Assembly (NCBI GenBank): GCA_001692895.1
Contig: KV748221.1
Coordinates: 1,157,056-1,221,055, forward strand
From: Cenococcum geophilum 1.58
Lineage: Eukaryota > Ascomycota > Dothideomycetes > Gloniales > Gloniaceae
Length of the DNA: 64,000 nt
Direction of reading: 5' to 3'
Under the pieces are notes generated by a model. That model did no database searches and had not been told where the DNA came from. It saw only the letters and a list, made by a program, of their open reading frames with translations. Of the stretch, positions 44,901-55,910 are shown piece by piece; the stretch's first letter is position 1, and every line of letters begins with the position of its first letter. The translations under genes and the position numbers were made by a program.

Positions 44901-46079
44901 TTTAAGGCGGCGAAGCCGATAGCACTAGACATCGTAAGGTATGGCACTGTATACTAGGCTAGCATTTGCTAATTAGCAGGCTTTAGTTAGCCATTGGTTA
45001 TTATAAAGGTATAATAGTCGAGTGCTAAGTCGAGTATATAACCTACCCAGATATACTAGGTTAATAAGGTATAAATTATGTTTATTTAGAGAAGTATGCT
45101 AGTAATAAGGTCCAGCGGGCATGTATAGAGGGTGCCAGTAATAACCATGTAGTTAGTAAAACCTTTAAACTAAATGCCTTTATCTGCAAATAGCTTCCTA
45201 TTTACCTTTACCTTCCTTATAACTAGAGTACCATTCTTAATCCATATCTTATCAGCGATCTTAATTTAAGCGGTATAGACTTAAAGATGGGCGAGGTTTA
45301 CTAGATTAAAGGTACCCTTAAAAATATCCAGGTAATCCCTTTTTGTAACGCCAGAAAGGCGGAGTTTAAGTGACTTTATACTAGGAGGGAGAGGCTTACT
45401 AAGGACATTAGCTATAGCAGCTATTATAGTGGCCTATAAGGCCGAAGCGGCCAAGCCTAACTATAATTAAGCTATTTAAGCTAGGTGGTATTTATACTAG
45501 CGAGCCTTTTCCGCTAGGTGGGCTTTGCGCTCTTCCTTATACTTCTAAATCTCCCTTTTATCTTAGGCTTGTTCCCTTTACTCTTTAGCAATTTCGCGCT
45601 CTTCTACAGCAGTGGCGCGTATATTAGCCTCGGACGGCATTATAGAACCAATAGAGGAGGGTGTAGCGGTTATAGACAATGGTGTAGTTAAGGTAGGTCG
45701 TCTAGGTGGGTTTGCTCATTAGGATTATACACACGTATAAGTCTCCTAGTTAGTTATAAGCGGTAATAGCGTTATAAAATAATTCTTAAACAAATAGATA
45801 ATAAATGTATAATGAATATTAATGAGTTTAGCGATATTGAAAGCGAATTAGCCACGTAGTGACTGCGTTTAATATTCGCGAATATTGCGGGAGGTCTCAG
45901 CATTGTGCGTTACTAAGGTAGATGCTGCCAAGCAATATATAGACGCTAGTATATAAAATATAGAGCTATTTATTAAGCAATTAAGATAAGGGGGATACCC
46001 TTTATAAAGGCTCCAAATCATTAATTGGCGGTATTCCTAACGATCTGCTGGCTGTATACCGATTTCCTAACTAGGCCTA

Positions 46080-46082
46080 GTG

Positions 46083-46117
<35 letters not shown>

Positions 46118-46325
46118 ACCTGTCTGTCTGTCTGTCTGTCTGTACCTGCCTATGCCTACCTGCCTATGCCTACTGTCTATGCCTACTATCTGTGCCTACC
46201 TGTCTGTGCCTACTGTCTGTGCCTACCTGTCTGTACCTACCTATCTGTGCTACCTGTCTATACCTACCGTCTGTGCCTACCGTCTGTGCCTCCTATCTGT
46301 GCTACTGTCTATACCTACCTGTCTG
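46080..46325. repeat. Tetranucleotide array (CCTG/TCTG)
   Basis: (CCTG)n at 46083-46120, (TCTG)n to 46145, then degenerate taCCTGtCTGtgcc words. It is the counterpart of 10440-10800. Apparent proteins rich in Cys/Leu/Pro are repeat translations. Confidence 0.95.
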
Positions 46326-46434
46326 TAATTTGGGGGAAAGGTCGGCCCGATCGAAGGCTCCGCCTGATTTGATTGATCGATTAATCGTATTAATTCGAAT
46401 CGTTCTTTACGGCCGTTCGCTGGCTGTATATTCG

Positions 46435-46495
46435 AACGGTGGTCGTCTGGCTCTGGCGACGGTCGACGGTCGTCTGGTTCTGGCGACGGTCCTCA
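46435..46495. repeat. 20-bp array, about 3 copies
   Basis: Units of gtcgtctggttctggcgacg, the reverse complement of the 10-kb array unit. It is strongly contracted compared with ~21 copies in element copy 1. Confidence 0.85.
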
Positions 46496-46639
46496 GCTGG
46501 CTGCCGTTCTGGTGCCTCCCTAGGTAGGGAGGATGTAAGGAAGGAAGGGTAAAAAATAAGGTGGCTACCTAGGTATATAGATAAGGGGTACACTTGGCAG
46601 AGGCACGTGTAGAGGCTATTGGGAATATAGCGGGGACCC

Positions 46640-47875
46640 GATGCAGAGCTTCGTGTAGAGCCTCCGTATGTCGCGCAAAGCCTCGTGCAGAGCCTCTGTA
46701 CGTAGAGCTTCGTGTAGAGCCTTGGTGTAGAGCTTCGTTGCAGAGCTTCGTGTAGAGCCTATGCAGAGCCTTTGTGGCAAAGCTTCGTGTAGAGCTTCGT
46801 CGTGTAGAGCCTCGCGCAAAGCTTCGTGCAGAGCTTTGTGTAGAGCTTCGTGTAGAGCTTCGTGCAGAGCTTCGTGTTAGAGCTTCCGTGCAGAGCCTCG
46901 TGTAGAGCTTCGTGCAGAGCCTCGTGTAGAGCTTCGTGCAGAGCCTCGTACAGAGCCTCTGTACCGCAGAGCTTCGTATAGAGCCCTCGTGTAGAGCCTC
47001 GTGCAAAAGCTTTGTGCAGAGCTTCGTGTAGAGCTTCGTGCCAGAGCTTCGTGTAGAGCTTCGTGTAGAGCTTCGTGTAGAGCTTCGTGCAGAGCCTCGT
47101 GTAGAGCTTCGTGCAGAGCCTCGTACAGAGCCTCTATACGCAGAAGCTTCGTATAGAGGCCTCCGTGCAGAGCTTCGTTGCAGAGCTTCGGTGTAGAGCC
47201 TCATGGCAGAGCCTTGTGCAAAGCTTCGTGATAGAGCTTCGTGTAGAGCCTCGCGCAAAGCTTCGTGCAGAAGCTTTGTGTAGAGCTTCGTGTAGAGCTT
47301 CGTGTAGAGCTTTATGCAAAAGCTTCGTGCAGAGCTTCGTGTAGAGCTTCGTGCAGAGCCTCGTGTAGAGCTTCGTGTAGAGGCTCTTTATGCAGAGCTT
47401 CGTGTAGAGCTTCGTATTAGAAGCTTCGTGTAGAGCTTCGTGTAGAGCTTCGTGTAGAGCTTCGTGTAGAGGCTTCGTGTAGAGCTTCGTGTAGAGGCCT
47501 CGTGTAGAGCTTCGTGCAAAGCTTCGTGTAGAGCTTCGTGCAAAGCTTCGTGTAGAGCTTCGTGCAGAGGCATCGTGTAATAGAGCTATCGTGCAAAGAT
47601 TACGTATAGAGCTTCGTGCAAACAGCCTCGTGACTTATTAGAGCTTCGTGCAGAGCCTTTACGTACAGAGCCATCCTAATTACGCAGAGCACTCGTCATA
47701 GCAGCTTCGTGCAGAGCTAAGTGCAGAGCTCCGTGTAGAGCTTTAGTGCTATGAGCCTCGTGCAGAGCATCCTCCAGAGCTTCGTGCAGAGCTTCGTGTA
47801 GAGCTTTGTGCAGAGCCTCGTGCAGAGCTTCGTGCAGAGCTTCGTGTAGAGCTTCGTGTAGAGCTTTATAGTATT
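46640..47875. repeat. 12-bp minisatellite array (AGAGCTTCGTGC type), ~100 copies
   Basis: The reverse-complement counterpart of 9244-9836, twice as long, with many single-base insertions that shift the period, mostly in the 47500-47760 part. Encoded frames are artefacts of the repeat. Confidence 0.95.
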
Positions 47876-50576
47876 TTTGTTGCGTTTTTATTGCAGCCGA
47901 AAATTAGGGTCTACTTAAGTCGCAATTTGCGGCGATTTACATGGGTAGCCTATGTATTTGTAGCAAATCGCCGCAAGTTGCCGCAAATCGCTAAAATCGC
48001 GACTTACGCAGGTTTTGCAGACCCCGATTTTCGCTTGCGACAACGTGCCCAAAAAAAAATTTCCTGATGTATAATAGCCACGCTACGCCTAAATTTGATC
48101 TTTACTGCTCTAATTACTCTATTATCGTTCTTTGCATGCCCGCTTATTTATCCCATCTACTATAGCCACTTAATATTAGCTGCTTTTTAGTCTTAAAGCA
48201 GTCGTACGGGCAATATGTTAAACAGCTTATACGGCTTAGCATACAATATATTAATAAATAGGAGTTTCTACGGCTATACCGACAAGCCCGTACGGAAGCA
48301 CTACATAGTAGTAATATCTAAAGTGGATTTGCGGCTATAGGGCTCGTTCCATACAATCCAGATCGTGTTTTATTACGCCTTTACGTCTAACTTTGCACAC
48401 TAACTCCTCTACTTTAGTCCTAGAATAGAGCCGCATGGACATCTAAAACGCCGCATAATATTACTAAGCTATAGCATTAGACGCAGTTAATTAAGAGCTA
48501 TATTAAGCGGCGTACGTAGAGCCTACCAAGTCCAACTGAGTAAGCTCTAAGTCAGTTAGTTAAAGGCTGTGAGATGGCTATGTATAGCGCAGTACTACTT
48601 ACGACCGAAAATAGCTAGTTACGGATAGAGAATCAGCGACAGAAAAGGAAGAGAGCTTAAAAGCGGTTGTATATAGCTAAAGGAGGAGTTTTAACGGTAT
48701 TAGATGGGCTATCTCGTGTATAACAAAGTGAGGCAGTACAGGTAGAGGTAGGGCAGTCGTTAGCTCTGCAGCTATCGCGGCGAGTACTACCAAGGTGTAG
48801 CTTATGTAATTCATTAGAATATAACGCTCGTATATACCCAAGGTGTTAAAGCAGCATTTAATAAATATAGAAATCAAATATATTCGTTGTTGGTTAAGAT
48901 ATTAGCTTATGAACCTGTCGGGTACAAAATGGGTCGACCACTCGCTTGTGTCGACCACTTGCTTGTGGATCACGTTAATCCAATCATAAGCTGCTTACAT
49001 AACAGGTTAATCAGCTTATATTATTATCGTCTGGTACACGGTTTTATTAGTCCCACGCGCTAATTTGTATATAATCCTTACTAAAACTCGCGCACTATAC
49101 TATTTTTTTTGCTGCCAATTAATAACATACTAACGTCTTTGTAAATAATTAGCTAATGTTATATTCTAGAGCTTTATAGGGCAATTCTAATGCTACCAAA
49201 ATTATTATAAACGGCCTAGTGGTTACCGCTACATTTCGCCTTAAATATTACCGCTAAAACAGTAAATATTTAGCCAGAACTATTAACCATTACCAATTCT
49301 TAACGTTTAACCTCCTATATTAATATTTATAGTAGATAAACACCTAAATAGCTAATATATTGTATCTAGATTAATTATATGCCTTATTACCTGCTTTATT
49401 GCTTCTCTACTGCCTATACTACCCAAATATTAACCTATAAACCCCCTATTAACTCCATGTTTACCAATAAGCTATATAGCGCCGTTTAGTATAAAGAAAC
49501 GCTTAAAGGCCTTAATAAGGAGGCTAAAAGTTAGAAATACGCCTAGTACAGTACACAACTATCCTCGTACTACTAGCGAGATAATAGATAATACTATTAG
49601 TACAGTAGACATCTTTAAAAAGCAACGCTCTAATAGCAAGGTGTTTTAGTTACTGGTAGTAAATAGTAAAGCTCCTTAGTTATAGCAGATAGACTTATAA
49701 ATATCTTAACTCTCTACTAGTTTGGCTAGTTAGAATACACTAAAGATACGGGTAGTTAGAGCTTAGAGAAAAATCTAAAATAAGAAGAAACCTAATATAA
49801 TAACTTAAGTACGAGATAACGCAATTTAGGATACTATATTACTGCTATATAACAATTAATTCTATATAAAAAATAAGTTAGGTAACCTATATTTGGAGGC
49901 TAATCTATAATTATATTAATATTACCCTTATTATATAAGTAATTTCAATCCTTTATAAAAATACTATATTACTAGTATTTCTTCCTCTAAATAGAGAACT
50001 TAGAGCTTATCCTTCTGCTATATATAAGGTTATTTTTAGCGTTATATCTTAAGTCTTAGGAAAGACTAGTTAAATTAGTTAAAGTAACTAATACTGTTTA
50101 GTTAAAGGGTTAACATATTTCTATGTCTTTAATTTAAGCTTAAAGCCTAATAAGGTTAATCTATTTATCCTAATTAACTTAGTTCAATAATATTACCGTC
50201 GTAGTAATAGCTTAGGTAGGTTAAAAAGTTATATTAAAAGGTGCTTACAAAGATAAATAAAGGATTTAGTAATAAGCAGCAATTTAATAAAGGGTAGAAT
50301 TAATTAGATTAATTAAATTAATTAGTTAAATAGGTGTAATACGGCAAGTTACCTAGGCTTATAACTATTAATTAGTAGTCCGTATACCAAATTTTTTTTT
50401 TAAAAAAATAAGGACTCTATTTATATATAAGGTAGGTGTGGAGAATAAGGGGGAATAAGGGTACGTTACTAAAATAGGGGGTAGTAGTATAACCGGAATA
50501 GAAACAAGGATGGGGTAATAGGCTAAATCCAACCTAAATTGACAGTATACGAATAGAGCAAACAGGACTATTTAGG

Positions 50577-51833
50577 TAACCACCAAGCCTAATTGACTCG
50601 TTTTTCCGTGCCGAGGTTTTTTTTTCCCCGCACGGACCAACTTAGAGATGGACGTCACCGTTCGAAGGGATAGAAGCGTTTTTATAGGTAGGCGGCTCGC
50701 TTAATCTTGATTTTCGCAATACTAGGCAAGCTGTAAAAATCTACTAAATTATATTTAAAAGAACCCAAATAAAATTATATAAAAAAAAGTTTTAGAATCA
50801 ATTTCATACAAAACTCCAATTTTTACTTTCGACTTTGTTTTTAAAAAAAACCACTACTTTTAAGTCGTACTATTCGGCGCTGACGGAGACTGCCACGTCT
50901 GCATAACTTTTTGCACACTTCATCCGGAGATCGACTAGCCTGGTAGCTCTATGGCACCATACAGCCGGCAACATCTACTCGGAATATCTCAGAGTGCATA
51001 ATCGATCTTCTCAATCTGGCGGAGGGCTGATGTCTCTGACGTGTCAGTGCTCTCCACCCACCTACTACTACCAGATCACCAAAAGTCAGGCCGCGTGTAG
51101 CGCAAATCCACGTGAACAGCTGCGGTAATCATCTTGCATATCTTAGCGGGGGCGTTGGGAGAAAAACTGACGTTCTCATTGATAGGGGCGCCGAAAGGTG
51201 TTACAGGGCGTCGGAGGGCGTCGCAGGGCGTTGTGGACATCTACGGGGCGTTGTGGGCATCCACAGGGCGTTGTTACGGCCCGCTGCGCGACTCATGTCT
51301 ACCTTGCAGCTGGAATCTTGAATCGCAATAAACTTGTTTGCCCGAATCGTCGACGTACTTTTGGAAAGCCTATCAGGCATCCGCGGGGAGAACGCCTTGC
51401 GGAAAACTCCAAGCTTGAAGTCGTCGGCTATCCAACATCTAGGGAAGTGCCCTGTGTAAGACGTATTTGCCCGAATTTCGAAGTATTAATCTTTTCAATA
51501 TTTCTGCGGGTTAACGGATAGTCCACAATGTGCTCACCCACCGCCCTAAACTTCTTCTCTGGAACGGAGTTCGCGTCATAGTTGTGATGCTTCTCATTTC
51601 CTTAGCCTGCGCTGGTGATTTGCGCCCTTGCTGTTGCCCACGGTCTATATTTCGGTGCCTTCTTCTTGATTTGAGGTTTTTTTCCATTACAAAAGGCCTT
51701 GAGGTTGGCTAGATTCAGTGCTATCTACATGACGGACCTCGAAGTTAGCTACAACACCTAGCTTTGCTAAATTGTTTCAACGAACTGCCCCCAACGCAGC
51801 AGTACGGAAGAGAACAAATTTGCTGCATTTACG
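50577..51833. other. Intergenic/5' region of the C2H2-protease gene
   Basis: 50606-50640 contains a possible hairpin (tccgtgc ... gcacgga with a T-rich loop). 50690-50880 is AT-rich. 51195-51280 has imperfect agggcgt repeats. Open frames of 60-107 codons here overlap one another and show no domain. The promoter of the downstream gene presumably lies at about 51.5-51.8 kb. Confidence 0.4.
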
Positions 51834-54800
51834 ATGACGAAAGCCCTGCGAGAACCTTATCTCACACCCAACGGGAGCAATGACGATGACGCTTCGTTCG
51901 AAAACCTCGATTACCAAGAAGGCACCGCATCTTTCAATTATAGTCTCCAATCACCATCGACTGTAGACAGTAGCTGGGCTCCCAGCCTACTCAAGCCAAA
52001 TGGCGAGTTCGACCAGCTTGGTTTGGGGTTGGATGTGGATGGTCATTTGGAGAATGAACAAACATCCCAAAATGATTCCAGTCCCAACGAGGCTTATTTT
52101 CTATATATGGAAGGAAAGGTGTGTCCTCAATCACAAATTCCAAAACCTTTGCTGAAGTTCCCTAGTCATTCGACTCATATTTTCCAGCCATAGCCCAAAA
52201 CAATTCATTTGAAGCGCGCCAGACAACTGAATGGACTGGTGCAGAGCGCCCAGGGAACTACACAGTGACTTCGGATACGTCACAGGGCTCAGAAAATTCT
52301 CTGCCAATTACTGGGGATCAATACGTGTGCGAGTTCACAGGTTGCAAGGGCAAGGGCAAGACCTTCACACGGACTTACGACCTAAGGAGACATGAGAAGG
52401 AGCAGCACGCATGCCCCCACCAGATTTGTGGAGGTAAATTCTTTGAACGGCCCAAAGATCTGAAAACTCATCTGAAGGAGGAACATCCGGAGAGTCCACA
52501 TCCCTTCGAGTGTGGATCTTGTAAATTAACCCAGAAGCAGCCTAAATCCTTCCTACGTAACGAGAAACTCAAAACACATCTCGAAAGATTTCACAAGGCA
52601 GATCAGGCTTTGCCTTTTCAATCCTTACAGTGTCTAGAGGAGCCTTGTTTCAAAATTGGAGTCGTTGGGGGCATATATTTCGCATCGCAGGCTGATTTCA
52701 GTAAGCATCAAGCTGTCGCGCACTCGACCTCTCATGCGTCTTATTGTGAGGTTCAGCCTGAGCTGGGTAAGTCCAAGCTAGAGCACAGGAGCACAGATTA
52801 TCTAATCTTCTGACGTCCGTATTAGCCTTACCTAGCGCATTGCCTCTCCACGCAAATACAAACAATTGCGATGGATTGCAATTGCTTTTAGACGGCTTGG
52901 AAAGACAAGGTGCAGGTACCAAGCGTGCTATCCATGGAGAATTTGAATCGGGTGCAAAGCGAGGAAAGTATGAAGACGAGGTTGCTGGTACACTTCTTGG
53001 GATCCTCTGGCCGTCTTGGAGTTCCACTAACTCTTCTGCAGCTAGCTTTAGGGCTCACAAACACACATTGCAGCCAGTCGACCATCAAATTGAAGAATTA
53101 CCCATCCCCAGAAACACCAAATGTGGCGAGCACCAACATGCACACCAGTTATCCGAACCAGATTATCTCAACCTCCATCCTGATGCAATGCTTATATCGG
53201 GCATCGGTGGCCCAAGCTCCGAGGAAATTGTTAGCGTCCGCATCATAGATATACACGCTCTAGTGAAACATCACGGTAATGAGCCTTACTTACAGCTAGT
53301 ATGAGCTTGCTAACAGTTCAAATAGAATATGAGAGCATCCTTGAGCAGTTGGAATCCCTGCACGTATCTTCATGTTTCCAAGTATCGAAGGAAACTATGA
53401 AGCTACAAGGCTCAAGTCATGCCACAAAGCAGGGCAAGAGTATACTCGAAGAGGCTCTAAAGGACGTGAGACAGTACGAGGCTTCTGAACTTAGACCAGG
53501 CAACTCACCTCGGGATAGCTCTCGGATGAAGCGTCCTGGTAATCTTCGCAAGGTCCACACTACCCCAGGGTCTTCGTCTCTACGATGCAAGATTCTTGCC
53601 GTAAGAGCCGAACAGGATTCAGAGGTCTTGACTACATGGTTAGAATACATTATTCCTCGCCTTCCAGAATTTCTAAGCCCCCTTCTTGGAAAGGATTATT
53701 CTGCTAGTCTTGTAAGGCAACAGACTCGTGAAAGCGAACCGGTTCCGACCATTCGAATTCAAAGCGCTTTGGGACAGTCCGAAGACATACGGAAGATGAT
53801 CCGGACCAAAATCGAGGAAATATGTAAGGAAAGCCGTCGAGGCACGATTCCCGTGCATTTTTCAGAGGGTTCCAAAACACTCCTCGTTGGGGGTAACTCT
53901 ACAAATACTGGATCCTCAAATATTGAATCCTTAGATGATGACCTCCCAAATGATCGAAAACGGTTTCCTCATCATAGAAGATACTGGAGCACACCCGGGA
54001 TGGGAGCATCAATTGGGCTTAGTGACTGTGATACTGTATCTGCAACACTTGGCGGTTATGTCCTGATTGATGGTGTCAAATACATGCTTACCGTGGATCA
54101 CTTTATCAAGAATGTCGAGGAAAGGGGACGTATAAATGACTGGAGAGTAACATCACCATCTCTCCTGGACATTGTTGAATTGAAATCCCAGCTGGCACAA
54201 AAGCTCCGTGAGCTCGCTGCGAAGGTTAGCGTCTCTTGTCAAACGGACATGATCTCATTAAGGGATTTGCAGCGCTCAATGTTTCCGAATGAAATTGATG
54301 AAGAGCTTGAACATTATAAGCAATTTGCAAAGGATTTATTGAGGGATATGAAGGAATATATGTTAGGAGACATCACTAAGCGCTGTCGCTCGGATTCGAT
54401 GAGACCAGCCACTATCTCTCACTTTTCATCTTCCAATGGCGAGGTTTCACACATCATGCACCGTATGGACTGGTCTATTTCCAAGGTTTATGCTCGGGCC
54501 GGGAAGAATATGCACCGACACCGACCTTGCGCTGAACTTGGAGTTGAGGATTTCAAAGCAGAGGGACGACGTCCTGAAGGCGTTGGAAATCTGTGTGAAG
54601 AGGCAAGCGAAGTCAAGCCAAATGACTTTGTGCACTATGTTGGACAGACTAGTGGACAGCAACAGGGCGAGATCAGTCCTGCGCCAGTAATTGTCAGTGA
54701 TGAACATGGCGTATCATATGAATGGGCTATGATTCTACCGACCGGTGTACAGCAATCTGCTGAAGACTATCTAGGCGATTCTGGGGCATGGATCATTCGA

Positions 54801-55499
54801 GACGGGGACAAGAAGCTTGTGGGCTTGCTGTGGGCCTGGGATAACGGCCAACACCTGTTCACTCCGATCCAGGATGTTTTTGCAGATATAATGCAGTCTT
54901 TTAGTGCCACCAAAGTCTGTCTTCCACTACACCGTAAAGCACCTAATTCTGCAATTCACTCGCCTATGCGGATTTGCCGCGACATCAACCGAATGCTGGA
55001 GAGGACTCTCGATGAGCCTCATCCTCGAAAGCCTTTCACACAGCTTGCTCTGGTCGCACCGGTGAGACAGTTGCCTGGAAGGCTAGTCATTGATAGTGAC
55101 AAAGTTTCTGCAAAGAAACAAAGCGATCTGTCCACGATGACCAACTTAGCCCAAATTCGGCCACCATCGCCGGCTCCAAGCTTAGATTTCTCGGCGTCAT
55201 CTTCTCCAGAGGTCTTGTCTCCCTGTCCACCCCATGNTGAGAAGTCCCAGTCAAATTGCGACTTGGTTGATCGTGCCGCTGAACTTACACTCAACGAGGA
55301 TGCGGAAGATAGCCCCATAATTTTAGACAAGTCGGAGGAGTATTCCCCGAAAGCATATCCGCCAGTTCAGCCAACCACAGACATCCTGAAGAAGAAGCAT
55401 TCACTTGAGTATATCTTGGAGAGCCTTCAGCACAAGAATGTCGTCACGTGGCTCTCTAGTAATAGCTTGCGACAAAATCAGGTATTGGTGGTATCGTAA
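51834..55499 (+). CDS. C2H2 zinc-finger / trypsin-like domain fusion protein, 4 exons, 1172 aa
   Basis: Exons 51834-52118, 52166-52766, 52826-53275 and 53317-55499; introns of 47, 59 and 41 bp with GT-AG ends and consistent phases (0, 1, 1). Residues ~150-280 hold four C2H2-type units: CEFTGCKGKGKTF...HEKEQH, CPHQICGGKFF...HLKEEH, CGSCKL...HLERFH, and CLEEPC...HQAVAH. A low-complexity middle follows. Residues ~670-960 resemble a trypsin-like peptidase fold: GASIGLSDCDTVSATLGGYV, LTVDHF (His ~707) and DYLGDSGAWII (Ser ~934) followed by VGLLWAWDNGQHLFTPIQDV. The catalytic Asp cannot be placed by eye. The fold is inferred from the HxF/GDSGAW pair; substrate and location are unknown. One N lies at 55237. 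A +1 frame at the 3' end (to 55602) would encode a hydrophobic tail, an alternative C-terminus. Confidence 0.82.
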
Positions 55500-55910
55500 A
55501 CCACTAAGAGTGAAATCGGCATTGGGGAGAATTATTCTCGGTTCTGGATTGCTCTATCTTCTACTTTATTCTTGCTATTTACTTTTTATGAAGAACATGT
55601 AATATCAAAATATAAAGATAAAAACCACTCTAAACTTAAAGACGTAGCAAACGTAGATAGTTATTGCTACTTACAGCAGCGCATACCATGGGAAGTAACA
55701 CGGCACTGATTGTAGGGATCCGGATGACTCGTGTGGCTGCGCTGTCTCGAGTCGCTGTCAGCGCAGTTAGTCCTTCGATATTGGTTTTACCACGGCGTTA
55801 CCTCGCGCACTCAGATCATTATCCCTTTGCGCAATTAAGCTACAAGTCTATACAAACATACCGCTTTCACCAATGGTAGAGCAGTATTCTTTACCTGGAT
55901 GGAAATTTAT
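55500..55910. other. Downstream region of the fusion gene
   Basis: This includes the likely 3' UTR. 55510-55602 in the +1 frame reads ALGRIILGSGLLYLLLYSCY, a possible transmembrane helix that would need a frameshift or unseen splice to join the gene. The rest shows nothing recognisable. Confidence 0.4.

Larger units (their letters stand above)
41029..45952 (-). mobile_element. Ngaro/DIRS-type retroelement fossil with split direct repeats
   Basis: The outer structure is diagnostic. A ~114-bp repeat (A) lies at 45839-45952 and 41340-41454. A ~157-bp repeat (B) lies at 41453-41608 and 41029-41185. Read on the minus strand this is A1 - coding - B1 - A2 - B2, the Ngaro arrangement. The minus-strand coding region shows a CCCH-type zinc-knuckle protein (around 44.8 kb, CYRFNSRGCDNIACKYPHKC), an RNase H-like segment near 43.1 kb ending in a GDLNSLANTLS-type motif, and a tyrosine-recombinase-like region at about 42.0-42.9 kb. 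The RT portion between is hard to read. A ~28-bp tandem array follows the coding region (41628-41815). It is a fossil with many breaks and RIP-type composition. Confidence 0.75.
40720..48069. mobile_element. Minisatellite-packed TIR element, copy 2 (TA target, split by Ngaro)
   Basis: It starts CATCAGGAAAAAAAATTTCG and ends in the complementary ...AAATTTCCTGATG, with TA at 40718-40719 and 48070-48071. Removing it plus one TA restores the Fot1 reading LNGYNSHATP. Without the Ngaro fossil it is about 2.4 kb. It carries the modules of copy 1 in reversed order: subterminal gcggcaatttgc repeats, tetranucleotide array (46080-46325), 20-bp array (46435-46495), conserved spacer (46500-46640), 12-bp array (46640-47875), subterminal repeats. 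No transposase is seen. Confidence 0.85.
39640..48975 (+). mobile_element. Fot1-like (pogo-type) transposon, split by two insertions
   Basis: About 50-bp inverted ends: ACGTGATCCACAAGCGAGTG... from 39640, and the complementary end at 48975, next to TA (39638-39639 and 48976-48977). The ends contain an internal direct repeat of the words acaagcgagtggtcgac. The transposase runs from ATG at about 39723 (MTTPQSKDSSYTEGRVQLAI, helix-turn-helix side) through AVEDIYNFDETGF to LNG-YNSHATPKFD and LCMPAYLSHLLQPLN after the second insertion. This is the CENP-B/DDE_1 order of Fot1. Stops of the C-to-T kind break it. Removing 40433-40565 and 40720-48071 leaves about 1.85 kb, normal for Fot1. An 11-bp pair ccagacgataa/ttatcgtctgg just outside suggests the true end may extend further. 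Confidence 0.85.
39411..50576. mobile_element. Outer TA-target TIR transposon (host of the nest)
   Basis: Inverted termini CCTAAATAGTCCTGTTTGCT... at 39411 and its reverse complement ending at 50576, each next to a TA (39409-39410 and 50577-50578). The inverted similarity extends about 35-45 bp, allowing C/T differences. After removing the Fot1-like insertion (39640-48975) about 1.8 kb remains, a usual size for a Tc1/mariner/pogo-type element. The right part (48978-50550) is AT-rich and mutated; I could not recognise a transposase in it. The superfamily is therefore inferred only from target and size. Confidence 0.7.

Noticed and set aside
51112-51521. Three overlapping frames upstream of the fusion gene
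   Set aside because: Open because of imperfect agggcgt repeats; no homology visible.
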